From Polytrichum commune (lineage: Eukaryota; Streptophyta; Polytrichopsida; Polytrichales; Polytrichaceae), in assembly GCA_950295325.1 (NCBI GenBank), contig OX485803.1:3224001-3288000 (forward strand): a stretch of DNA of 64,000 nucleotides, read 5' to 3'. How positions within the stretch are numbered: the stretch's first letter is position 1; each line of letters opens with the position of its first letter. The translations under genes were made by a program, and so were the position numbers. This document shows positions 36,877-48,925 of the stretch, in pieces. The notes beneath the pieces are model-generated. The model had not been told where the DNA came from and searched no databases. It worked only from the letters and a program-made list of their open reading frames with translations.

Positions 36877-38948
36877 CATCGTATTAAGTCGTTCTTCTTA
36901 AAATCTGGTGAAATTTCTTCCAGGCCTTGCACTTCGAGGTTATCTTATTGATACCGGCTTAGGATGACCTTAAGTGACGGACGAGAGTTATGTCCTCCAA
37001 GAATTAAAGAGATTAACATGCAATGCAATCCAAACAGAACATGAAAGTCATTATTGTTCACCCTCTTCAGTATGACACGTGTGAGAAACACACAAAGGTC
37101 ATGTTATCTAGGTGTCGTCTTCTCATTCATATGGGAAGTGGCGTAAAGTTGTCACATTACTGAGGGAATACGGAATCATCATAATAAATATGAGCTTAAA
37201 CATATATATACAACAAGTTTAGGCAATATAGATGGTATGAAATAAGAGCTTGTAACTCCAAACAAATACAAATATTTTCAAAAACTCTTGATAGAGGAGT
37301 CCAAAGAGTGTAGTTGGATTGACATCCCCCGCTACCTCATTTTATCATTAGAACTCTCAAATGAGAGGCAAGCAATTGGACCTCATGGTTGGACACATAC
37401 ACCTTCATTTTCATTGGGTTATAGCCATGCATATATTGATTGGGGACAAGGAACGGTTTTTGGATTAAATTTGGACATAGTTCCAAGATTTGAACTGTTT
37501 GGTTGATTCATAATTGAATTGTATGGGCGGACCCCCAATACGCTAGCAACATACCTACTTTTCATGATGATACATGAGTTGACAATAGATATTTGAATAA
37601 TATAATATTGGACGACGATTATATTATGCCAAAAGGACATATGTTGAACAGAGATTGGACTATATCTTTAAAATAAAGATCATAGTATGGTGAGCTTTTG
37701 TTAAATCAATTGACAAGCTCCCATGTCAATTTGTTTGCGGGAGCTCAGGAGTGATCGTGGAGTGGTATATTCCCCACATTTGATGCACCACGAGGCTCAT
37801 AGCTCTTTATATGAAAGATGTGCACTCTCTTTATATGTAAAAGATAAATAAAGATTACCCAAATAATGTCATATTTGAAATGTTTTCATAACACATGTAA
37901 TCAATACAAGGTTAAAAAAATGTCATGTTTCTATGCCTATCCCTTGATGACGATATCCTACTATATATTGATAGGCGTGGTGTAGTGTAGTGTGTATCTA
38001 TATCTATATCTATATATAGTTTATTGATTTATCTTTTCCTCTTCACTTGAAAGTGCAATTCTTTAGATCGGTTACAAATCTTTATTGAGCAATTTCACTC
38101 TTCATACATATTTATTATGTCTATGTACAATGTTTGCAACTTATTGGTGTGGTGTGGTGAGTATCCAAGTGCATACCACAACGGACATCTTGGCGTGCAA
38201 TGCAATGTGTATTATGAAGCATCTAAAACTAAAACCACAAACACACACACACACACACACGATAATGAATTTCTTCATAATACCTTCATGACCTCTACCA
38301 GGATGTCGTAATCTTCAAGGGTTGTTTAAAAAAAATCATCCCGTTGCATACCTCGCTTAGCCCAGAATGTGTCTAATTCGGGTCCAATAATATCCATGGA
38401 AAATAATTCCAATGATGGTAGATATATGTAACTTGCCAACATAATATAGGTTGGAGGGGTTCCATTTGTTGATGATCCATGTCAATATTATGGGACAATG
38501 GAGTAAACTTGAAGAAAAGAAAACCCTCCACTTTTATACCATGCCACATCAGTCGCCAACTAGGCTCGTCACTATACCAGTTGAGACCCGTTTACACCAA
38601 GCTTACGAGCCAACATTTTTATTAGTTTTTTCAAGTGTGCGGGTCGTTCTCAACGGCGGCCCAATTTCAAGTCCTGATGCCGTGGTACCCATGTGGAGTT
38701 CGTCGCCTAATGAACGTCCTTTGAACATGTACGCGGTATCATTTATCATCACGCACATCCCTGTCTGATTGCCACTCTTGCACTGTGGTCAACCGAATTC
38801 CTTGCTGCCGCGGTTGAACCATGGTGACGAGATACATTGCCCTTGCCCAGACTACAAGTTTATGGCCAGAGTTGCGGCGGGTCGGATGTCAGTGAGAGTT
38901 GTCGCCTAATTCCTCTTCGCAAGACTCGTTAGTGAGAGTTGTTCGCCC
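36877..38948. other. Intergenic, with AC microsatellite
   Basis: An AC dinucleotide tract lies at 38241-38261 and short TATC repeats at about 37997-38020. The 38451-38768 frame (105 codons) has no recognised domain and overlaps sequence shared with the foldback spacer at 32.5 kb. Confidence 0.5.
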
Positions 38949-39821
38949 TTGTGTGCAGGGCCTTCGGGTGACCCAACGATGCGCGGCGCACCCACCGTCG
39001 GTCCAACCGCGAGGTCCACCGCGGAAAACGTCGGCACACCTCCAATTAGTTGGAATGAGGAGGCATTGCAACCTCACTTGTTCCCAGTTATTGGGGATGT
39101 CCTCATCACCCTTGACCGCGCGAATATGGCGACCATTGCATACTGGAGCTCGGCCTGCGAACTGCCGCGCACTAACTCTACTCTCCTAGGCGCATGGGTG
39201 ATCAAGTTGTGCGACATACACACTAGGCCCGCTCCCGGTGTGGAGTTCCCTGTGGGTTTTCCAGAACGTTTCCGCTGCCTCTGGGTAATCACGTGGAAAT
39301 TCGCAGAAGGGGTATGGGGACTACAAGGGTGCACGGATCTCTGCATTCCGAGGCTGATATCCCTACCGGAGGTGCCTGGATTGGGGCGCACGGCAAACCG
39401 CACGTCACCGTCATCACACAACCTATTTGTGAACTTGTTCATGAATAACATCCGAGTGGCAACTCCGATGTTGCAGGTGGAATGGTGGGTGCCAGTCTTT
39501 GATCAACTACCAATCCCCAATTCATGGGTGCTCGGGATTTGGGACTGTCCTGCCGGGGATATGGCCTTTACTCGCACCCTATCCAGTTGGTATGGTGGTC
39601 GAGGAAGTACCTGGCTTCAAGATGGCGTTGGCGCCACATGCATTATCTCGACAACGCCTTCTGCCGGTGAAAACAATTGCAGGGACCTTGGACACTCTGA
39701 TGCACACATGGAGCAGCAGAGATGCACCACCGTTTGCAGGGTCCTCATTGGGGAATTGAGCCGTGCGCGAGCGACACTCCAACCGGTGCCATCCGAAACG
39801 TGGGCTGCAACACAGGCTTGA
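38949..39821 (+). CDS. Uncharacterised GC-rich ORF (290 codons)
   Basis: An open frame markedly GC-richer than its flanks. I do not recognise the protein. It is predicted soluble, Trp-rich (about ten Trp) and Cys-rich, with segments such as ERFRCLWVITWKFAEGVWGL and NLFVNLFMNNIRVATPMLQV and no obvious membrane segment or catalytic motif. A CAG acceptor at 38956-38958 suggests it may be an internal or last exon. Composition resembles the HECT exons at 25-29 kb. It could be part of a mobile element or a host gene with missing upstream exons. No conserved reverse-strand frame competes convincingly. Confidence 0.4.
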   Translation: MCAGPSGDPTMRGAPTVGPTARSTAENVGTPPISWNEEALQPHLFPVIGDVLITLDRANMATIAYWSSACELPRTNSTLLGAWVIKLCDIHTRPAPGVEFPVGFPERFRCLWVITWKFAEGVWGLQGCTDLCIPRLISLPEVPGLGRTANRTSPSSHNLFVNLFMNNIRVATPMLQVEWWVPVFDQLPIPNSWVLGIWDCPAGDMAFTRTLSSWYGGRGSTWLQDGVGATCIISTTPSAGENNCRDLGHSDAHMEQQRCTTVCRVLIGELSRARATLQPVPSETWAATQA

Positions 39822-40025
39822 TAGTGGATGGACAATGAACTTGGTGCTTCGTTAGGGTCAATGTGTTTGGAGATTCATTAGAGTGAAGTTTATTCATGGT
39901 ACATGTAACCTCCCTTTGGCAGGGAACCCTATGTAATGCACAAGGTCATCGAGTTCGTCATGTGCCCATATACTCATAGATTTTGGGACTGATTTTTGGA
40001 CTGATTCTGATAATATGTTTTTGTA

Positions 40026-40200
40026 GGTTTGTAAAATACTCACTAAAACAGTACAAGGATCTTTGAGTGATTGGGATACATATTTGATTCATGCTTTATG
40101 GGCATATAGACTTCCATACAAACTTATGACTAAATTTACACCATTAATGAGCGTTTGGGAGTACTGGAATCATTGGATGCACATAGATAAAATTCTAGAA
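40026..40200 (+). pseudogene. Ty3/gypsy integrase relic
   Basis: The frame gives VCKILTKTVQGSLSDWDTYL then IHALWAYRLPYKLMTKFTP, the segment of gypsy integrase that normally reads about LxKTVxxxxxDWDxxLxxALWAYRTxxxxxTGFTPxxLVYG. Only this stretch is recognisable; it decays after 40200. It is a fragment of an old gypsy insertion, unrelated in position to the one at 1-3016. Confidence 0.75.
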
Positions 40201-42945
40201 AAATTAGGGCCGGTTTACACTGTGGACCATGATTTATTGTTGGCAGCCTTCGGCCCCTCACTAGGTCTAAACTTAATATGGACCCAGACAATCAACCATG
40301 CACCAAAAAGTGAAGGTGCTGATTTTTTGATTACATTCTCAGAGAGGGCAATATTGAAGTAAATTGAAGTTTGGCCATTCTCTTGTCTTCTCTTGGGCTT
40401 CACTTGTCTTCACTTCTTGTGAAAGTCAATCGAAGATGTGGCTTGCAAATCTTCTCACAATAATTGTTACAAAAAATGATCAATTTAAATTGTACATGTT
40501 CATCGTAGTTTACTTGTGACATGTACCTTGTGTTGTCACTACACTAGTAAATATGATATTTAGTATTTGATTAAATATAATGTTGATACCACCCTGCCTA
40601 GCTCAAAACTAAAGTTTATTTCTTTGATAAGTAGTGATAGAAAATTTTCCATTGCAACTCTTTTGATTGGAGTTGGTAGAATTAACATTATTAAGTAAAG
40701 AACGAAACATATAAATTCATGACTAAAAGTTGTGTACCTTTCTTCAGGCTATATTCATATATATATAGAGAGAGTTTTTACAAACCTTTATTGGTTTTAA
40801 AAAAAAACCGTTAATAACAAAATAAAGATCTATCCATATTCAGTTTCACGGGACGGGGATCTGTGTGTAGGCAGGCTAAAGATAGGACTAAGTTATGCAA
40901 GGAACCATAGTCTTCAAAAAGAAGCCGAACGACGGTTACTAAGGGGAGTAATCATGAATTGAGTAGGGGCAAAACAACCCTGATGTGAAAGAGGTCACTT
41001 CGCAGTTGGAGTGACGTGTGGGCCGTGAACCACCAGAGGTCGATTTCAACTGCAGCCATAGCCAAGAATTACAGCCAGAGTCCACCAGTGCAGACAGTGT
41101 AGCTATGCAAAAGAGAGAGAAGAGAGGAGCAGCGAATTTGGACACGGGCGCCGGTCGAAGAGCATATTGTTGTCTGTGAGATCAGGAACTAGACCATAGC
41201 CTTTGTGAGTAGGAAACTGTGTGCGAGAGGCCAATTGGGAGGAGCTTCCTCGATACCAGAAGCAACGGAAGATATTGGAGGATCGGCGAAGAAGAAGAAT
41301 AGCGGGAGAACCAGTGAAGAGTGTAATTGTGTGTAAGACATTCTCCTCTGCCAATTCCTTTGGGTGATCATAGAGTTCCATGGCCTTAGGGGTGAGAGGG
41401 AGAGTTTGAGCTGATCAGAGAAATCTGAGAGATATAGACAGGAGGCACCAGAGAATTGAGTCATCAGGATAGAGACATAGGAAGAGAATGAGCGATCTTT
41501 GAAGGAAGAGAGAAAATGAGTACAGAAACAACGGTAAACTCATGAAGACCTGAAGAATTCCTCAAATTTCTCATCTGAAGAGCCCCCTTCTCTATTCGCT
41601 GTCTCATAGCAATCTTGCTGGTTGGTCTCCTCGATGTTCGATTCCAAAAATCGATAGTAACCTACGCAAGAGAGAAGGGTGGAAAAGAGTGAAGGAGCTA
41701 AGTATTGATGCGACTCATTGTTGAACAATGCGAAGTAGTCCGATTTATTAGAGGCTCAGTTTGTGGGACCTTGGACATTCTGGTCAGTCAATGCAGGCCA
41801 AGGAGACCTATTGAGAAAGACCACTTGTCTGCTTGAGGTATAACAAGAGGTTCTGTAATGTCTTTTCTGTGGTAGAGGGTGCTAAACTCAACATCCCACC
41901 CAAACCCAGTACCCCTCAAATATAGCACAGTAAGTACATGTTGATCTTGAGATGCTCCACCTTAACATCAACCTCCCAAGATGCTGTGGGTTATCTGCCA
42001 ATAAAAGTTTCCACATTTGTGACTGTGCCAATTGGAAATCTATTAATGCATACTTTGGTGCATTGGAATCCCCTTTCTATTGCGGTGAGACCACATTCAG
42101 ATTATTGCAATCTGATAATACTATATACACTTAACACTCGAAGTATTGAACTTATCAGAGTCTACCTTAGTTCTCACATGGAAACAGGGGTTGTTGGCAG
42201 ACGCAGGAAATGCCAGCGAGCAGGAATGGGGCAAAGAGACTGAGCATGCAATTCCACTTGGACTTGTATTGACCTGGATTTGATGGACCTTATAAGCTGT
42301 GTCCTCACATTGTGATGGCGGGTTGCATCACTGGGAATAAAGCGAAAGGTCTGTTTACAAGGAGCTTGGTAAGTACATCCCTATGTTTCCCTTTCCACCA
42401 GAGTGTGCATTTTTTAGGTGCACCTTACTGAATAAGCCAATGAAAGTAGCACTTAAAAGTTCAGTGTCCTATGAAAAATCTCCCAGTGTGCCATCTGTAA
42501 TGTAGTGGAATGTGATAGATCACTCTCAGTTGTATGTATTCTTTATGTTTGTTGGCTAGAACACTGATGCCATAAAGCATTCGTATCCATTGGGAAATTT
42601 CGGTCATGTATGTGTGTAGTGATTTCAGGAGAGGGAGGGATTATTTACAAAACAATGTCAACAAATAATGTCATCATGTATGGGCCAGCGTCTTGACATA
42701 GTCATTTGTTTGAAGTAGGTGTAATACTACCAAGAGCCATGTGTGAGAGGATGATCAAAATGTACCGTGAGTGGGTTGGGTTGTGATGTTGTCCATAGTC
42801 GAGTGAACTGACCTCAGATGTATAACCGTGACTGCAGGGGATAAGTTAGTTTTACAGCCTTTAAATCCACGCTCCAGGGAGTGTTACGGAACGTGACGGG
42901 CTGAGCAGGTTGAACATAGTCAAAACCTGGTAGGAATCACCTTAG
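40201..42945. other. Intergenic, 5' flank of the 874-codon ORF
   Basis: AT-rich to 40.8 kb, then a GA-rich stretch (41.1-41.7 kb) with no supported gene. It may contain the LTR or leader of the element encoding the following ORF, but I found no LTR pair or primer-binding site. Confidence 0.4.
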
Positions 42946-45570
42946 ATGGCAGCCACCGTCCCAGTTCAGGCGCTTGCACTCGTAGACATTCCCAGAAGAC
43001 TTCAACAAGTGATGGCAAAAAATCGAGGCAACTTGGAGAAAGCTGGGATATGGGAATTCGTGTTGTGGGTTCGTGATGTGGAGAAAGTAGTGCACGAAGA
43101 CAAAGTTGCCAATTTTGTCCATACATATCAACTCAAGACTAAAACGGCACTAGTAGGTGCAGCAACAGTGGATTTCTCCACTACCAAGATATCTGCAGCT
43201 TTCAGCTTACCCAACCGAGGTTTTGCCGTGGACGCTTTACCGGAGATGAAGAAACAAGAGGCAGAAGAAATCTTTGAGTACAAATTCCGGTGGGGGAAAT
43301 ACATGAGGTGGGGGATTGGATTGGCGAGACACCACTGGAAAATGTGGTTCGACTTTGTCAATAATTATCTTCTGTTCCGACCAGACGAGGCAAAAATGGA
43401 CCATAAATATGTGCTCGCAGCCATCCGAACTTGGGAAGGAGTAGAAGTCAATTGGGCCTTAATAGTACAACAACGAATGAACGAGGAGATACAAGTTCGA
43501 AAGGCTCAAAGTCCACCGAAATTGTACCTCTATTCAGCATTCTATATTTCATGCTTGTGCGACCCTAAGGTACAGCAAGGGGACCTGACACCACCAAGAG
43601 CCTCATCTGCTCCTACCCCCGTGTCCCCTGCCTCACAAACCTCGGAAGAAAATGAAGCACTTCGAGCAATGACAGTTCGGAAGGTCACCGAGCTACAGAG
43701 ACAGGTGGGCACTCTACAAGGTAAAGTGGATTTCGCTCGAGAGAAAAATGCAGAGTTGTTGCATCAAGTTAACCAGTTGCTGCAAGAGAAGTTGGTTGAC
43801 CAACGTCAAATTACCGAGTTACAGGTGCAGAATGCCGACCTCAAGCTTCAGTTGACCGAGCTGAGGCAAGACCATAGTCGTATGCAGGCGGAGGGAATGG
43901 CGAGGAGTCCATTAAAGCCGACCATGGTCGAAAAATCATGTAACACCATGGACTCTAACCCCCCAGGTCCCTCAACGGCGACCACCCCCCTTCCCATTGC
44001 TGAAACTTCAGTGCCAAACAAGGCTTTATCAGTTGATGTTTGTACCAGGCTTTGGGATATAGAAAGTCGGATTGCTCTTAATTTTAACCTCCATCAGCTT
44101 TATGAGATTCAACGAGACTTGATGTTGACCATGGTCGGGTTGGAGCTACGAGAGGTCATCGATAGGGAAAAGTTCAAAGGGCTATGGGAATTTTGTTCCA
44201 AGTTTAAGGTAGAAAACTTGCTGGTAGAAATCCTAGCCCGCAAGCACCTGAAGTTGTCAGATCCTTTTCATGCTTTTGTCGTTATGGGCGACATTGGGGG
44301 TAGAATTTTCCTATACTATACGGGTTGTGAGGAAAAGCTTCTTCAACGTCGGGGGTTAAGAAGACAGATTGAGGAGAGAGAAGTGGATTGGACAGACTAT
44401 AGTACAGTCATATATCAACAATTTTACCATCTGGAGCGACAGATCATAGCCCAGTGGAGAGCCAGTTTGGAAGCAGTTTTACCATTAGTCGGGCACGAGG
44501 ATTACTTCACAATGGTTTTGACTTGTAGTCTTAAACAAGTCTACAATTCAGACAAGTTGGATGACTTCACCGCAACGCATTATGTGTATAATAGGGAGAA
44601 GGCCATCGATAGGATAGAAAAATATTTGAAGGCTATCGATGGCAAGAAAGCGCCGGTGTTGGCGGTTGAGGCTCAGGTGGACTTTTCCATGGCTCCTCCG
44701 GGCTACTGTCCAAGGTATGTACCGCCCATAGTCATGCCAGTGGGGGGATCGACTGCAAACCAGCGTTATCTCGGTAATTACAGAGAATTGTTTGATGCCG
44801 AGGGAGAACAACCCGTGCTGACTTGGCCTGCTTTGGGGTGGATATTGGAAGACTATGGTCTATCAAGGACGGAGACTGTAGCGGCTGACCTGGTATACAA
44901 GCGGATTAGCGGAGCATGGTCATTTGAGCCACCCCCTGCTGTCCAGTTGCACCCTCAATTTTGTCCGTGTCCACGTCGCCATAAGTGGGCACCTGATTCG
45001 ACAATAGCCTCTGTGGAGTACAACTGGCCGCAAATTCAGGGAGCGCCCGGTTTCAACAATCCAGGGCAATGCAAGGATGCTTACATGTGATATTTTCAGG
45101 AACATCGAACTCACAAGGATCCCGTGTGTTTTAGAGCCGCGGTATTTTGTGCCGCTTTGGGTGAGTGGTGCCACCGCCGGAATTTTGCTATTAATGTTAA
45201 TTGCCATCAGAAATCCAGGCAAGAGTTCTTGATGCTGCTAAAATTGCAGTATAGACCTTCCAGATGGGTTCGACTAGTTGAGGCTATGGCTATGACCCAT
45301 TTTACTGAAGGGGTCCATCGTAGCCTCATCAACGAGTTTCCTTGTACAAGAGCGGGGCCATTTGAACGATTTTTGAAGTGGCAGCATCAAAACAACCCAG
45401 AAGGTGTAGCACAGGATGAGGACTTACAACGCGCCCTCCTGCGATTGGACGGGAAGGATGCCAAACAACGTCTAGGATCAAGGAGTCATGGCCACACAGA
45501 AGGAGAAGAGGATGAAAATACCGATGCTTCTGTGAAAAGGAGACGCAACGGCAGGGGCGCCAACCAGTAA
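42946..45570 (+). CDS. Large mobile-element-like ORF, split by one in-frame TGA
   Basis: A single frame of 874 codons with one TGA at 45088-45090: 714 codons before, 160 after. Residues about 60-215 (FSLPNRGFAVDAL, WFDFVNNYLLFRP, INWA-like VNWALIVQQRMNEEI) look like the putative transposon-protein/gag-like domain widespread in plant repeats; this is a resemblance, not a proven match. Residues about 235-325 form a strong coiled coil (heptads in VTELQRQVGTLQGKVDFARE and later). The C-terminal part after the stop is basic (VKRRRNGRG). TGA could be TGG lost to G-to-A change (AYM-W-YFQEH), a readthrough site, or removed by a small intron using the CAG acceptor at 45097-45099 with a weak donor. I cannot decide. 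Confidence 0.6.
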
Positions 45571-47442
45571 AGGAGGGGATGCGGCGATACAAATGTCACA
45601 TGCAGAAAAGGTTGATTTTTGAATTTTGATGCAGTTTAGGAACAGAATTAGATCTGGTACTATGAAACAGTGAAAACATAGGTAATTAGGGACTATTTTC
45701 GTGCAGTGGAGTGAAGGTGTTTTTTCTCGAGTCACTTACCATAGTCCAGAGTGAAGTGGGTGGTATGGAAGAGACCATAGTCATGCGAGTCGAACTAGAG
45801 GGTATGAAACTAGTGTTGATGTATCTTTGTCCTCCCATAATACAATATTACGGAATTTAATGTACTATAATCTGATTGTAGGGACTATAGACTTGTTGTT
45901 AATGTGCTGAATGAGGTGAGTGGATTCAAGATTGATCTGGTTGTATGTTGGGGAGGGCACATGAATTCTCTAGATATAGGCAAATTCCAGTTATGCTCTT
46001 CAAACAATGGAACGCAGTATCAGCAATTTCAAGAGCGCATAAGTGACATCTATGAAGGAATGTAACTCAGAACTAAAAAAATGAGTGAATCTGCAGAGCT
46101 TTCCATGTGTTTCTTCTTAGCTAAACAGGCGGCGATCATATAGCACTGTCCACATGCATGGATTTCTTCATTCCCTCCTCTGCATATGTAATTTATCTTC
46201 GTCGAGTTTAGAATTGTACTAAGGCAAGTGGGCCTTAATCTCTCTGCACCCGCTTCTTGTAGAATATGAAATTCACGATTATTGCAAGATGATTAGCAAA
46301 TCAAAATCGTGCCTAAGATTGCCATTTTCCATTGTCAACATTGTCATTGCATGATGCATATAGTCTCACTGGTGTTTTTGATTTTCAACTCGATTGCCCT
46401 ATCAATTTTATGTCATCGTTTTGAACCTTACTATGCTCGATGGAGAGAGGATGTTGTGCTGTGAATACACAAGGGGCATATAATTATTTGCACATGAGGA
46501 ACCGGTAAGAAACCAATTTATTAGTATGTGATTTCAACGACAAAGTGGGAATGTTATTTATAATTTGTGCCATCAGTGAATAAGATAGTCATTAGTACGT
46601 GTTACTAAGAAAGAAAGACGAGAATGTGTTAAAAGCCTTTTTATTTGCATATGGTGTAGAATTAAATCATATGCAAAAGAGATTGCAAAGTTGATTAATC
46701 AACTTTAATATTAATGTTCGTTTCTTCAAAACGAGTATAATCCAGATGACAATCCAATCTGGAGCAGAAGTCATGGTGTGGCAAAATGACAATAAGATAA
46801 CAATACCAAGATTGCACCTGCTGGATCAATCCAGCAGAAAAAAAATGCTGGCCAAGACAGCCACAATTAGACCAATTAGATTAGTGACAACATCGAAAAA
46901 ATGATCTTGCGCATATGCCCTTATTTCCCTGTTCGGTGATTGATGAGCTTAGGGGATGAAGCTGAAATCTCTCTAGTCGTTTTCGGAGACTGAACTGAAA
47001 GGGTGAATGAAATGTGAAATTCCTACCGAGATAAATTCCCCCTTTGAGAATTCAATCAGGAAAGAGTTTCCGAGAACTCTGGAAGTCATATAGCAATTAT
47101 TTGATCTCATGTGGTTTGATCCGAAAGAGGGAATTAGACTGTAAGTTTACTCTTAGAGTCTGATGTTCTGAGAAAGAATTCGTCAGCGTTCAAAATGCGT
47201 AAGAGAAAGTGATTCTCTCTTAGGAAATTGACTGCAATCATGGAAGAGTTTTATGGCTGTGAACAATCTTGTAGCCTTTAAATGAGTTTGCGATCGACGA
47301 GCGGGTATTGGAGCGAATCTATATCAAGGAGTCAAATCCGCTATCAACTAAGAAGACGGAGAATTCAAGTAACCAACCAAGCAGAGCAAGTGTGATTGAG
47401 TTTGAAGAGAAAGCCGCGTGTGAAAGGAAGAGACTGTAGGAG
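45571..47442. other. Intergenic, 3' of the 874-codon ORF
   Basis: No gene supported. Contains scattered CCATAGTC cores (45739, 45775) and a stretch at 46230-46310 that resembles 56110-56205, so part of it is dispersed repeat. Confidence 0.5.
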
Positions 47443-47502
47443 GAAGCCACGCCCATTTAACCCATATCGGTTGCGGTTCACTCCAAGGGCAGGTATATAA
47501 CC
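47443..47502 (+). promoter_or_regulatory. Promoter-like module, copy 3 (TATA-containing)
   Basis: Has TTTAACCCATATCGGTTGCG, then CCAAGGGCAGGTATATAACC with a clear TATATAA. More diverged in the middle than copies 1, 2 and 5 but in the same motif order. Confidence 0.6.
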
Positions 47503-47519
47503 TAACTCTCCTCAGTGGC

Positions 47520-48025
47520 TAATGTGTCTAGACGCTTCTCATGACACAAGACTGTCTACTGGTTATTGGTTACTGACTCGTTACTTGGCTACTCAGACTG
47601 TCCACTGGTGACTGGTTACTAGACTCGTTACTTAGCTACTCAGACTGTCTACTTGAGACTCTGGTTCTGGACACTTGACTCGATACTAGACTCGTGACAC
47701 TGACTTAGGCCGATTAAGATGCTTAAGACTCGTTCGCTTAGACTCGGTTCCGGTTACTCGTTACTAGACTTTTGGTAAATAAAACAAGATGATAATTTAT
47801 TTTATGAACACTTAGACTCTTTATAAATTAAGTAACCCTCACAAGTGGTCACTAAGTATAGATGAGAAAGTGAACCCTAAGTTAATTGACTGTCAAAAGC
47901 ATCTCGTAACCATTTCAACCTATCAATTAATCTTATTATGACACACTAAAGTTACACCTGACACTTACTTGGTCCTCCCTGGGGTTTTTTGAGAGTATGA
48001 ACCCAATCCTAAAAACCTAACTACA
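47520..48025 (+). repeat. Minisatellite and 3' tail of promoter-module copy 3
   Basis: 47520-47770 has irregular tandem GGTTACTGGTTACT/CAGACTGTC units, closing with TTACTAGACTTTTGG. The following 250 bp end near 48025 in a segment (CTGACACTTACTTGGTCCTC to CCTAACTACA) that matches the end of copy 4 at 49430-49497 (CTGACACTCATTTGGCTTAT to CTGTCTACA). Common 3' ends suggest two related LTR-like units. Confidence 0.65.
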
Positions 48026-48486
48026 TCCACTGATCCTTCCTTGAACTGCTCAAGGAGCTCCTGGTATTTACATGCAAATTACTGCCTTAATTTCAATACA
48101 AACCTGTGGAATTTGATCATTGCAAATGCTTACTTGATGAGAAGCTGGCATTCTCATGTGCCGCTTGTCAATTTTTCTGTTGTTGAGGCATTCATCATAG
48201 GAAGTCTAAAGTTGCGTTCTCTCCCATTTCATAATTTGAGGTGTTGGAACTGTGCTAAAAATATACGACTGATGGCACCTAGTTTCTCCCCTTGATGACT
48301 TGGTGAAATGTCCAAAACTGATCAATGAATAATGTTCAATTTGTAAGGGTGGCCTAACTTAAAAGGGACTTCTGCTTACAACATTTAAGGCCGCAAAGTG
48401 TAGCGAGTTGTTGTTGAGTAATGTTATGGTTATAATAACGCTTGGAGTGGGGTGCAGAGCACCTTACTCATTCGTGGAGTAAATGG
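48026..48486. other. Spacer between two related repeat units
   Basis: No gene supported; 48041-48295 is an open frame without a domain. If the flanking units are LTRs of one element this would be its remnant interior, but there is no primer-binding site. Confidence 0.35.
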
Positions 48487-48540
48487 GCGGCGTTATCCCA
48501 TATGCTTTGCGGAAGAGCCTAAGAGCCACAATATAACTAG
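48487..48540 (+). promoter_or_regulatory. Promoter-like module, copy 4
   Basis: GGCGTTATCCCATATGCTTT, then GGAAGAGCCTAAGAGCCACA and ATATAAC. The most diverged copy but with the same order and spacing, and followed at once by the 53-bp array. Confidence 0.55.
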
Positions 48541-48544
48541 TAAG

Positions 48545-48925
48545 GGCCGAGTGAGATTCTGAGATCTAGACGCTTACTGGTTACTAAAGACTATAGCCTG
48601 CACTACACTAATGAGACTTGGAACTGGTTATTGATTCTGCACTCTCCAAGACTATGTTGCATACATACTAGACTATGAGACTCTTCACTTGGAACTGGAA
48701 CTATGGGACTCCTAGACTATGGCCGAGACTCTTCACTTGGCTGTTGGTTACTCATTCTGGACTCCTAGATTATGGCCGACACTCTTCACTTGGTTACTGG
48801 TTACTCATTTCTGGACTCCTAGACCATGGCCGAGACTCTTCACTTGGTTACTGGTTACTCATTCTGGACTCCTAGACTATGGCCCATACTTACCTAGACT
48901 CGAGCGCTTGGTTACTGGTCACTTG
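48545..48925 (+). repeat. 53-bp minisatellite, GACTATGGCC type
   Basis: GGCCGAGACTCTTCACTTGG-type starts at 48721, 48774, 48828 and 48881 give a 53-54-bp period. Each unit carries CCTAGACTATGG and GGTTACTGGTTACTCATT. The tail TTACTGGTCACTTGCCATTA, then GACTTTTG, closes the array. Confidence 0.9.

Noticed and set aside
38899-39451. Alternative frames of 96-125 codons overlapping the 39-kb ORF
   Set aside because: Shorter, on other frames or antisense, and interrupted, while the 290-codon frame spans the whole GC-rich block.
45088-45123. Second gene starting at 45124
   Set aside because: 45124 is GTG and the frame is the continuation of the upstream ORF after one TGA, so an independent gene is unlikely.
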